The position numbers and the translations under genes are program-made. A DNA stretch of 64,000 nucleotides. It comes from Sisyra terminalis. Taxonomy: Eukaryota > Arthropoda > Insecta > Neuroptera > Sisyridae. The notes beneath the pieces were generated by a model. The model was not told where the DNA came from. It ran no database searches and was given only the letters and a program-made list of their open reading frames with translations. Below are positions 1 to 34,600 of this stretch, in pieces. The stretch is taken from assembly GCA_958496175.1 (NCBI GenBank), contig OY292275.1, positions 46,453,701 to 46,517,700 of the forward strand. The letters run 5' to 3'. Position 1 is the first letter of the stretch; each line of letters begins with the position of its first letter.

Positions 1-857
1 CATTGGTAAAACCATTATACAATCATTTTTTTAACAATTAATTGTAATTCATCCCCATGTACTAATGGTTAAATCGTTTTCCTATGAGTTTCTATTTAAA
101 GTCTTAAAGAAAAAATATATATTTAAATTAATAATTAAATATTATTTTTTTATTGTTATTTACCTTCGCTGTACAACTACTAAAGTTTTTAGACACTCTA
201 GGATTAATAAATCCGTAAATCGAGAAATATTGAAAATTTGCTCGATACGAGATTCGAACCCAACACTTACCAGTTTTGGAGCGGCCACTTTGATCACTCG
301 GCCACCAGTAGGCAAAAATATTGTTAAATAATATAAATTCAGAAGTTTATTATCCATATGGCAAAGTAGGCACGTGTTTAGGGGCGGAAGATTACAAAAA
401 GACGCGACGCAAGAGCTTGAAATAATATATAGTATATAATAATATACAATAATAATAAATAGTATACCTCTGTATCTTGTAGTAATTGTGTTAGTAAGTT
501 TATATGAACGTTCACAATATAAAAGACTATTTACTTCTATAGAGATGTTTTCAAAGCGTATAAGTGATTTTAAAAAATAAAAAAAAAAAAACTTTAATAA
601 TTAATTTAATTTAATTTGAAACGCCGTCGTTTATTTTGTATAAGTGCACTTCACCATATCTTCAGACGCATTTAAAGAGCAACAATTACACTAGTTATAA
701 ATTCATTCATTTTCATTATTATAGAGATCAATTAAAACCAGTAATGGATAAGTAAAATAGGATCTAATTTTTGTGAGATTTCCAATTTTATTCCAACGAA
801 TTTAATCCTACTTTATTTTATTTTTTTAATTTCTTATAAGTATTTGTTTTTTTCTAG
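1..857. other. Calpain intron sequence and upstream repeat, no coding exon seen
   Basis: This AT-rich stretch leads into a polypyrimidine tract and AG acceptor just before 858, so most or all of it is intron of the calpain gene whose 5' half lies outside the window. It contains one SINE copy (listed separately). Short ORFs here are AT-rich and have no recognisable domain. Confidence 0.6.
154..313 (-). mobile_element. tRNA-derived SINE, copy 1
   Basis: Read on the minus strand the element opens with a pol III A-box-like TGGCCGAGTG. About 40 bp later comes a B box GGTTCGAATCTCG, followed by a shared body (GAGCAAATTTTCAATATTTC, then a TTATTAATCC-like block and a 3' end with GTAAATAACA). The A/B-box pair resembles a Ser/Leu-type tRNA head. 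Six other copies with the same architecture occur in the window, which makes this a dispersed family and not a tRNA gene. Confidence 0.85.
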
Positions 858-2668
858 ATTACACGGCTCATACGAGGCACTCAAATATGGTACATTATTA
901 GATGGTCTGGCAGATTTAACGGGAGGAATCACCGAAAGTATAAGCATTCGGCAAGATCCAACGACCTGTGGACGAATGCTGGGCAAATTATTGGACATGA
1001 CTTCCATAATAACCTGCACCGTTCAAACACCAACACCTCAAGTATAAAATCAGAATTTCAGATTAATGTTAGTTTTCTAATGATAATAATTATTTTGTTC
1101 ACAGATTCGAATTACCAACGAAAAATTAGCAAATGGAATTCAAATTGGTGTTAACTATCGGCTTTATGCTGTTGAGAGGGTTGAAACATTCAATGGAGAA
1201 GCGGTGCAATTAGTCAGATTACGAAATTCATTAGGTCCAGCTGGAGGAAGCGAATATGTAGGAGCTTGGTCTGCAAATGCTGCGGATTGGGAAGAAGTTC
1301 CACCTCAAGAACGTGAAAGACTCAACAATCGAAATGTTTCCGATGGAGACTTTTGGTAGATTTTTCGTTAAATAAACGATAAATTATATTAATTGATTTC
1401 GATTTTTAGGATGTGCTATTCGGATTTCGTTAAGACTTTCACACATCTAGAAGTGGTACATTTGGATAGTGATACAAGTAGAGATGAGCCATCCTTGCAC
1501 AATAAAAATACGTGGCAGATGCGATTGTATCAGGGGATGTGGCAAAAAGGGGTTTCAGCCGGAGGGTGTCGAAACAACCGAGAAACTTTTCACATAAATC
1601 CTCAGTTGCATTTGATTTTGAGCGAAAGCGAAGAGATTATAGTATCGTTGAATCAACATAGTGTGATGGAACCAAAAGTAATTGGATTCACCGCTTATCC
1701 ATTGCCGAAAGGCAGTGGTGAAACAATCGGGCGAGCGTTTTTCAAGAAGAATAAATCACTAATCAACTCCCAGTATACAAATAGTCGTCAAGTTAGCCAT
1801 CGTTGTCAATTAGAACAAGGAGGCTTTTTAATAATGCCAACCACATTCGAACCAGGCCAAGAGTCTAGTTTTACAATCCGTGTGTTTTCTAGTAAGTCAC
1901 TAAAGTTAAAGCTTCTGGATACACCTCCGGTGCAACTAAAATCGGCGATTGTTAAGGCTTTGCCGTTTATTGATGGAAAAAGTTTTGGACAGTATGAAGC
2001 CGTGTTTTTACAGTTGGCTGACGAGCACCGTACCGTAAATGCATTTGAATTACAAGAACTTCTCGACGCATGTCTTCCGAATGATTATATTAAAAGTTGT
2101 GCGTGCATGGAAGTATGCCGACAAGTTGTACTAACGTTAGACGTAAGTTCCCCCAAATTATAATAAATAACTGACTTTTCAATTAGCATTTTTAATTGTA
2201 GACAACGGGAAGTGGTCGACTCAAGTTTTCAGACTTTAAAGACTTAATGTGTAGTCTGAAATACTGGCAAATTGTCTTCAAAAATCACACCAAGGAAAAG
2301 GCAGGAATTCTCAAAGCGGAACGGTTGCGAGATGCCATTCTAGAAGTCGGATTTCAACTAAGTTCAGATGTGCTATCAATTTTGATTTTGAGATATATGA
2401 GAAAAGATGGAACGTTACGATTTGGAGATTTCGTCTCATCAATTTTACATTTAAGTGTAGCATTTAGTAAGTGATTGGCTATTGTAAATGGAAAATTCGG
2501 AAATTAATTTTTCTTTTTATAGGTATTTTTGAAAATAAAGATCCATTACAAGATGGTGTAGTCAAAATAAGTTTAGCTGAGGTAATATTCAATTTAGTTT
2601 TTCCGTTTTCCAAAACCTAATTGTTTTTTTTTCTTTTTTAGTGGCTAAAATCATCTTTAACGTGCTGA
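858..2668 (+). CDS. CalpC: Calpain, C-terminal part (Calpain-C-like, predicted inactive); 5' part outside window
   Basis: Six exons join in phase: 858-1041, 1105-1355, 1410-2142, 2202-2466, 2523-2581, 2642-2668. They give 505 residues plus stop. The first exon starts in the PC2 subdomain of the protease core (HGSYEALKYG, DLTGGITE). The C2-like beta-sandwich domain follows (NTWQMRLYQGMWQKG onward), then a penta-EF-hand domain ending WLKSSLTC. In active calpains the catalytic His sits in a GHAYSV motif; here the aligned motif is GVNYRL, so His is Val. The catalytic Asn motif RNPWG reads RNSLG: Asn is kept but the invariant Pro-Trp is lost. Drosophila Calpain-C is known to lack catalytic residues, and this fits that class. 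The Cys half cannot be checked. EF-hand loops look degenerate (for example TLDTTGSGRLKFSD). A role as scaffold or regulator is inference. The gene symbol is by similarity only. Confidence 0.85.
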
Positions 2669-2759
2669 TAATTTAACTTATTTAAAAATAAATTAAGAAA
2701 AATGTATATAGTAAAGCTATAACAATGTTGACTAATGGATTTTGTATTATTTTGTTGTA

Positions 2760-2765
2760 AATAAA
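2760..2765 (+). terminator. Candidate calpain poly(A) signal
   Basis: AATAAA lies 92 nt after the calpain stop codon. An earlier AATAAA at 2687-2692 is only 19 nt past the stop. Either could direct cleavage, and the later one is followed by a T-rich stretch. Confidence 0.5.
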
Positions 2766-3346
2766 TATTTTTTTATGTTATACATTTCAAATTTTTACTT
2801 TTTTTACAAGCATATAAAAATATCTATTCGTCCCAAGAGCAGATTGGGGGACGTGCCCCCCTACGACGCTATTTTTATGTAGGTACTGTGGAAACAGGAG
2901 AAAAATATCTTTGTTAAACACTTAATTTTTCTATTGTTTTGGCACTTTTATAAACCTTCCTACACATACTTGAACTTCTAGAAATAAACTGTTATTGTTG
3001 ATTTTGCCCGTCCACCCCTTGTATCCCTCCCAGAAAAAATCAGTCCTTGATTGGGCGCCTTGTCCTCTTACCAAAACTGACTGATCTCTTAAAACTATTT
3101 TTATACCTTTTAGTTTATTTCTGGAAAATCCACTCATAAGGTGCTAATATTTCTAATTAGCTTTGAAAAATTTCAATCCTTAATAAAAAAAATGTCTATC
3201 GCTTACGAAATAATGAGACCCAGTAACTTTTTCAGTTGAATTTCGCACCTTTCCATATAATATTAAAAGAGGAGATTGGAAATATTCTTTACAAAACAAG
3301 ATATACTTAAAACGTAATATTTAATACTTTTTGTTGATTTTTTAAG

Positions 3347-3467
3347 CATTATTTACCGCCACTTTATAACTACTAAGGTCTTTAACGACTCTAGGGTTAA
3401 TAAAAATTCATAAATCGAGAAATATTGAAAATTTGCTCAATACGAGATTCGAACCCAACACCTAGCA
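3347..3467 (-). mobile_element. tRNA-derived SINE, copy 2 (5'-truncated)
   Basis: It keeps the B box and the body of the family (TTATTTACCG...ACTACTAAGGTCTTTAACGA, ATTCGAACCCAACACC on the plus strand). It stops before the A box, so the tRNA head is missing. It lies immediately next to copy 3. Confidence 0.8.
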
Positions 3468-3480
3468 TTGTATTTGTTAG

Positions 3481-3643
3481 TTGTTATTTACCGTCGCTTT
3501 ATAACTACTAAGGTCTTTCAGTGACTCTAGGGTTAATAAAATCCGTAAATCGAAAAATATTGAAAATTTGCTCGATACAAGGATCGAACCCATTACCTAT
3601 CAGTTTTGGAGGGATCACTTAGATCACTCGACCATCAATAGGC
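3481..3643 (-). mobile_element. tRNA-derived SINE, copy 3
   Basis: A full-length family member. The B box is mutated (plus strand GGATCGAACCC), and the A-box end is present as the complement (CACTCGACCA). It stands in tandem with the truncated copy 2. Confidence 0.85.
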
Positions 3644-3935
3644 TTATTTTGTTAATTATCATAGTAACAATAAATACCTTCTTAAAAATAACTTGTAAAT
3701 AATTCGGAAGTTAGTCTTAATTCATTGATGCATTTCTCAATAATAATATACAGTCTCCCATATAAATACATACAAAAAAGGACTTGTAATTCTGCATCAA
3801 ATTTTCGATGTTAGAAGCTTCTATAAATATAGTGTCTTCTTCCTCCTCCTCAATTTCTAAGCAAAATTAGAATACTTGATTCATAACACATTGGGAATAA
3901 CAAACAGGATCATATGTATATAATTTTTGTTGTAA

Positions 3936-4096
3936 TTGTTATTTATCTTCGTTTTATACCTGTCAAAATTTTTAGTGACTTTAGGGTTAACAAAAAATCC
4001 GTAAATCGAGAAATATTGAAAATTTTCTCGATACGAGATTTGAACCAAACACCTACCATTTTTGGAGTTGTCACCTTAACCACTCGATCATTAGGA
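3936..4096 (-). mobile_element. tRNA-derived SINE, copy 4
   Basis: Full-length but diverged. The plus strand carries TTATTTATCTTCG, the shared TTGAAAATTTTCTCGATACG body, a B-box complement with one change, and CACTCGATCATTAGG at the head end. Confidence 0.8.
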
Positions 4097-4417
4097 GATC
4101 ATATATTGAATTTCCAGAATAATCATTTAAACTAATAAAATAAAAATTAAATCGATAGCTTCCTCTAATTGTTGGCTCGCCTTTTTGATCAAAGTATTTT
4201 ACATTGTATTACAGCTTACGGATTTTTCTATTTTTGAAATAATAAAAATAATACATTCTTAAGATGAAACACTAGATTATGATACTGTAATGATCGTGTA
4301 TTATGGCAAGTCAATTCGAGGATTTGGAAGATTGATTGATCTTACCCAAAGAACAGGCGTTAGAAGCAGGTCAAACCCTCGTAATTGATTTCATGTTTTT
4401 TGGAGATTTTTTTTAAT

Positions 4418-4577
4418 AGTTATTTACCGTCACTTTATAACTACTAAGGTCTTTTAGCAACTCTAGGGTTAGTAAAATCCATTATCGAGAAATATTGAAA
4501 ATTTGCACGATTCGAGGATCGAACCCACTACCTACTAGTTTTGCAGTGGTCACCTGGACCACTCGGCCACCTGTATG
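4418..4577 (-). mobile_element. tRNA-derived SINE, copy 5
   Basis: Full-length, with an intact A-box complement (CCACTCGGCCACC) and a slightly changed B box (GGATCGAACCC). Body and 3' end match the other copies. Confidence 0.85.
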
Positions 4578-6392
4578 CTTCTTTTGGAGATTTGTTAAGT
4601 AGATAATCATTTCTAGTTTAAATCCTTTTTACTCTAAGACCACCAGAAGGCATTGAGTAATACACATAGCGAAAAAAGTATTTTCATTATCAAATGCCAT
4701 CTGGTGGAAAAACGAGGAAAAAATAGTATCTAAGATTACTAATGGATATTTTTTTGGGTGAAATTCATTTAACTAAAAGACAAATAGTTTTTATTCAAAA
4801 TATGTTTTTATGTTATTTTTTTTTCATTACTTAATTTTAACATAAAAATTTCAATTATAAGATTATTAAAACAGTTAAAAAATGCATATCAGCTACTCTC
4901 AAATGTTTTTTAATTAATTAAATAGAAAATTAAAAAGAATATGAAGTATTAATTCCATGAAATAAAAACAGAGAATAACATTCCAAATTTGCTTAACTTT
5001 ATGAACAACAAACGGTATTCTTGTGCAAAACATAAAAATTGGTTTAATATCTGAATAATATCGGTCAAGACATTTGTGAATTTTTATAAAATCTACGATG
5101 ACGAATTTGAACGTTTCAATTTATTTACAAACTCGAATATAACGATTTTGATTATAACAATTTTTTTTCGAAATTAAGCTTAATATAAGACCAAACTTTT
5201 TTTTACGTCCTTATAAACGAGTCTTTTGCATTATATTTAAATAAAGTTTGTAAAAGAAAATATTTTATACACTTCGAATAATTTTGTTATGATTTTCCGA
5301 AGAAATTGCATTTATGTAATAAGTTTAAAAAAAAGAAACATAATATATAAAAATTCATTTAATATATAAGATATAGTACATGCACTTCTTTTAGGAAACT
5401 GGATTTTATTACTATAGGCATTATTCGATAAATTACGCTTCATCACATTTGAATTAATTGATTATCATAAGACGAGATTTCTCTGATATTTATTGTACGA
5501 ATAAAATTGAAATATATGAGCCGTTTATTTTGAATCTAGTCTAAGCGGCTCGTATATCCACTTGGAGTACAGACTTCAGCGCCGATAGGAATTAAACGAG
5601 GACGTTTTAACTTTACGTTACTTTGATTCTTAAAAAAGGTTAAAATCTATAATTTTTGTTTTTCAGGGAAATTAAATAACAAAAGGGTTAAAATAGAGTT
5701 AAATTACATGCACGCTTCAGTAACTAAACTAAAACTCAATAGGCATGCTTAGTTTATAGCATTCAGAAGCGGGACTTGAATTTGTAATTAATAAGTATTA
5801 TTGTGGTTTAAGGAAACGAGGATAAGGAAAAAAAAATTTCAAATATATTTTTAGTAAATTAATGACTGAGTACCTCGTTTAATGCGGATAATTGCCACTA
5901 TGAGCAAAACTATCATTTTTTCAGAATCCCAATAATTCTAGACTCCAAATGGATATAAGTAAACAGAGCATAATTAATCGATAATAGTGGCATTTTTCAA
6001 TACGAACGCATCAATTACGTTTACGCAATATTTAATAAACATGGCTTTTTGTAAAGTTTGAAAGTTTTTAATCTGTTCCAAATATTATTTGAACGACTTT
6101 GAAAAAGTTTACTAATATTATAAGTACTAAATATAGCCTGAAACTAAAACTCGATTAAATAATATTAAAAATTCTTCATATAAAATCGATAGATGACCAC
6201 TTAATTTAATTAAGTGAAAATAAATACAATTACGAGAAATTTTTAACTTAATATATTAAATTTTTACAAGTACTAATTGCCCTACGAGATAGCCGAAAAT
6301 AAAATAACTTTTCGGATAAATAAAATGATGTGCTATAATAATTACAAAGAAATGTAAAATTCGTAAAAGTTACAAATAAAAAAACCGCAATG

Positions 6393-6398
6393 TTTATT
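6393..6398 (-). terminator. Candidate ABCC1 poly(A) signal
   Basis: TTTATT on the plus strand (AATAAA on the coding strand) lies about 60 nt beyond the ABCC1 stop codon. Other A-rich options follow further downstream. Confidence 0.4.
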
Positions 6399-6456
6399 GT
6401 TTTTAAGTATAAAAAAGGTGAAAATCAATACTAAGAGAGGCTTTGTATTTTGTATC

Positions 6457-30953
<24,497 letters not shown>

Positions 30954-31627
30954 TTTACCGGACGGTTATTCGCTGGGACTCGAATTGTTCTTCACCTCCG
31001 TTCACTGTCCGATCAACTAATTACAATTTGCACTCCACAGTTAAATTAATTGGTGAATCGAGCGAACTGGCTGAAAACAGCAATAAAGGGATGTGGTAAG
31101 TAACCTTGACTCATTATTGTAAATGTATTACGAAATATGTGGCAATTTTTTAACAAATTTACATTTCATTTTCGTTTTCTATATTTTTCGTTCTCGTGCC
31201 CGTTTTTTACTACTGTCAATTTTATGCGAGTATTTAACAAATTATGCTTTTTGTGTGACATTTAAAACTTATTAATTTATTTGGATTTTCTTTAAATAAT
31301 CAATTTGTTACATTGTTTCCATATTAATAAAAGTATTTTATCATGCAGCTAAATATTGGCGATATTGGCATTCATTGCAAAATTGAATGAACTAAATGTA
31401 CTCTGAAGTCAACATCAACTATCTCATATTACCACGAATAGAACTCTATGATGCTACTAAATCTCTATGTAACAAATTGATAACTTCAGTTTTCATTTCA
31501 ACAAGACGCAAGACTCCATTTTTGTTTCACAATTAACATATTAGTGGTGTCGAATAATCATTGTAATTAATAAAATCTGGTGATTTACGTTATGATAGTA
31601 GTGTAAAAAGCTTTGTCCTATTCTGTA
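30954..31627. promoter_or_regulatory. Divergent promoter region of ABCC1 and PIH1D1
   Basis: Only 674 bp separate the two divergent start codons, so both promoters and 5' UTRs must overlap or adjoin here unless upstream exons exist. The part next to ABCC1 (about 30930-31095) is GC-richer than its surroundings. It ends at a good plus-strand donor (GTAAGT at 31096), which could mark a non-coding exon. No TATA box or initiator could be assigned with confidence. Confidence 0.5.
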
Positions 31628-34600
31628 ATGTCAAATAAAGATCTATTAGATATTGATCCATCTAATCTTGAAAGGAAACTTCTATTAACGGTACGTGGGC
31701 TCATCTCTGTTAACCTTACAACCAATTCACCCGAACCGACTACGTACAGATTATTATTTTTAAAATATTTCCATTGATTATATTAATTAAATAGAGTTAA
31801 GTCTTTTTTCATGTTCTTGATATTTTTTTTTTGGTTAAAAAAAAAAGATTAGCATAAAACTTCTACTCATTTTTCATGTTTTCAATTAAAATTACGCTAT
31901 TGATTTAATATGAAAATTATTGAAATGAATTAGATTTACTTCTCCTTATTAATTATAATGGGACACTATCCATAATAATTTTATACGAACAATAAACCGA
32001 AAACTTATGTTAAGTAAATTCGAAGGAGTTTATTTCATTTGCTCAAGCATTTTATCATTCTTTTTCTTTTATCCGTTTCCGTTCGGTGTTATTTTTTTTA
32101 CAGCTGATTAGAAAAAGGATATCCAGTTTATCACTTTTATTGTTAAAACTTGATAAATAGATAAATTTTAATTATTGTAAAAAGTATGGCTTAGCGAAGT
32201 ACGGTGTTAAAGCAATAAGGTTTAAGGATTGTCATATTGTGCTCTCGGTAGAAAGAGATAGAAGAAGGGAGCCCGAAAAGTAAGGAGTCCACTTCTAATA
32301 TTGATACTGTTTCATAGATCTTAATATAACGATTATGGTAATTTCGTTTCAATCTCAATAAGTAATGACAATTTCTATCGAGTATCCAATCTTTACACTT
32401 CACAGTATTAATACAAAAATTGACTTATTCAAATTTGCTAGACAGTGAGGATTTTTAGAGCCATTATAATCAAATTCAAATCAGGCCATTCACGCTCCGA
32501 CTTGCAGTTCAACTAGTAGTCCGACTTTTGAAGTTGGATCTAAAGTCAGACCGTGAATGGTGTTGTTGAAAGTTGGATGTCTGGCGAATCATTTAGGCGA
32601 TCCAACTAGTAGTCCGACTAGTTGGACTGCAAGTCGGAGCGTGAATGGCCTGCTTTAGTATCATGTTTCAAACCAAACGATAGACTATTCTATGGGGTAA
32701 ATCTTAAGTATGTTTTAGCGCATAAAGTATTAATATAATCATTCACTAAAGATATTTAGAGATATATTGTAGATATAACCACCTAAACCCTTGCATCTTC
32801 AGAATCTATCAAAGCCTAACATATTTTTATACAATTTTTTACTGAAGACATAGGGATGTTCTTTATTTTTAATTTTTTAATTTATTTCTTCTCATCTTCC
32901 TTATTATCATCTTACCAACTTTTACTCTCGACCGTAATTCAAAATTCCAAATTAATCGATTTGAATAATGCTGCTTTAGAGAACACACGTAAACAATGGT
33001 TTTGCACATTCTTTTAGCATTCGATTAGGGTAAAAATGTGTGAAAAGTACTTTCATCTTAGAAGTCATTTATAGATTACATAAAGCAAATACTGTTATTT
33101 TGGTCCCCCCCCAAACCTCTTAATAAATCAAAATATGGGTTGCATGAAAAATAAAAAGTGGCGTGTGCAATTAATGAATGACCCTTTAATCTTCATTTAT
33201 TGTTATTAATTCAGTGGTTCTTAACTTCAGTTCAATCGAACCCAAGGAGTTTAGTGAGTCCTGTTATATGGTCATAGTTAACTATTATAACTATAATAAA
33301 TATTATAGGTCATAGTGTTATATGGCTTACGTATGCTTAAATATATACCTAATCATATTTTATTTTTTCAATTAAGAAGGGTTCGGTGAATGCGCATATG
33401 AGTCAGTACCTCCAATCAATTAAGAACCACTGTATTAATTACCTAATTACTATAAATTTATGGTAAAACTTTTTTTTAATGCAAGAATCTCTTTTTCTTA
33501 TTTAAAGGATCAAGCACAAAGTGAACTAGAGGCACTCTTTCCCAAAGAAGACGTGAAATCTAAACTTGTTAAACCTACCCCTGGTGAGTTCCAAAGTCTA
33601 ATCAATAATAATTAGTTTAATGGTAACGTAAATATTTCAAAATTTAAAAGTAACTTTTATTTATAGACTCTGCATTATACTAATTATAATAATATAGGCA
33701 AGTTATTTGAATAAGAGATACCTTTGCGTAATAATACTGAACTAATATTTATACTGGAAGAGCTTAAAAATAATTAATTTGAAATATTTTTACCCGATAA
33801 CGAACTATGTGTTTAATAAATTAAATATTAAATAAATGATTCATATATAGTTAAAAAATTAAAAATCCTATCATGCATTGAAGTACCTAGGGAATGATTT
33901 TTTATAAGTACCTGCTTTTTATCAATTTTAGATTATTTTTTGCAATTTTTAAGTTCAAAAAGCAGTAATTACGCGTAGGTAAAATTTTTCTACAATTTTT
34001 TGAAGATACTAATTTTAAATAAATAGCAAGTTTTGTATGCCGAGGGATAAAATAATTGTAATTTTGGTTTTCCACGAATTGTGTACTTTGAAGGGCTAAC
34101 TTTAGATTAGATCGACTCTTTTGATTTTCAAATGTATGGAGGAATTGATTTAAAAAAAAGGAACAGTTTGTGTTAAAATAAAAACGTGTTTCCTCTTTAC
34201 AGTTGATTATCAGTAGAGATACGAGTATTAGAATAATACTTCAAGTGAACTGAGAAAGGATAATTCAAAAACTGGCGTTGGTATTTTTTAGTATAAACTG
34301 TGGCATCAAATGTGAAATGTCAATAGTGTGAATTTGTGGCAGTTTAGTCTTATTATTTATTTCTTATTTTTATATTTTGCTATTTTTTATAGAAATTTAA
34401 TGTTTATGTGATTATGGTTTTTAACCGCTGTCGGTTTTCAGTTATCAACAATATGTCTGACGATCAAGTGGAGATTAAACAAACTGAACTTAATTTAAGT
34501 ATAGAAAATAAAAGTAGTTCAGAAGTAAAAAGTAATTTAGATAATACCGATTCAGAACATGAAAAAGCAAATCCTGATAAACAAGTATGTGATATAAAGA

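Larger units (their letters stand above)
2766..6392. other. Intergenic region between convergent calpain and ABCC1
   Basis: No coding exon is visible on either strand. The stretch carries four SINE copies between 3347 and 4577 and otherwise AT-rich sequence without recognisable genes. Short ORFs at 2931-3137 (-) and 3914-4135 (+) are not supported; the latter is a read-through of a SINE. Confidence 0.6.

Noticed and set aside
154..313. Possible tRNA gene on the minus strand (A and B boxes)
   Set aside because: The tRNA-like part runs into a long shared non-tRNA body repeated seven times in the window, and the acceptor stem does not close. It is a SINE.
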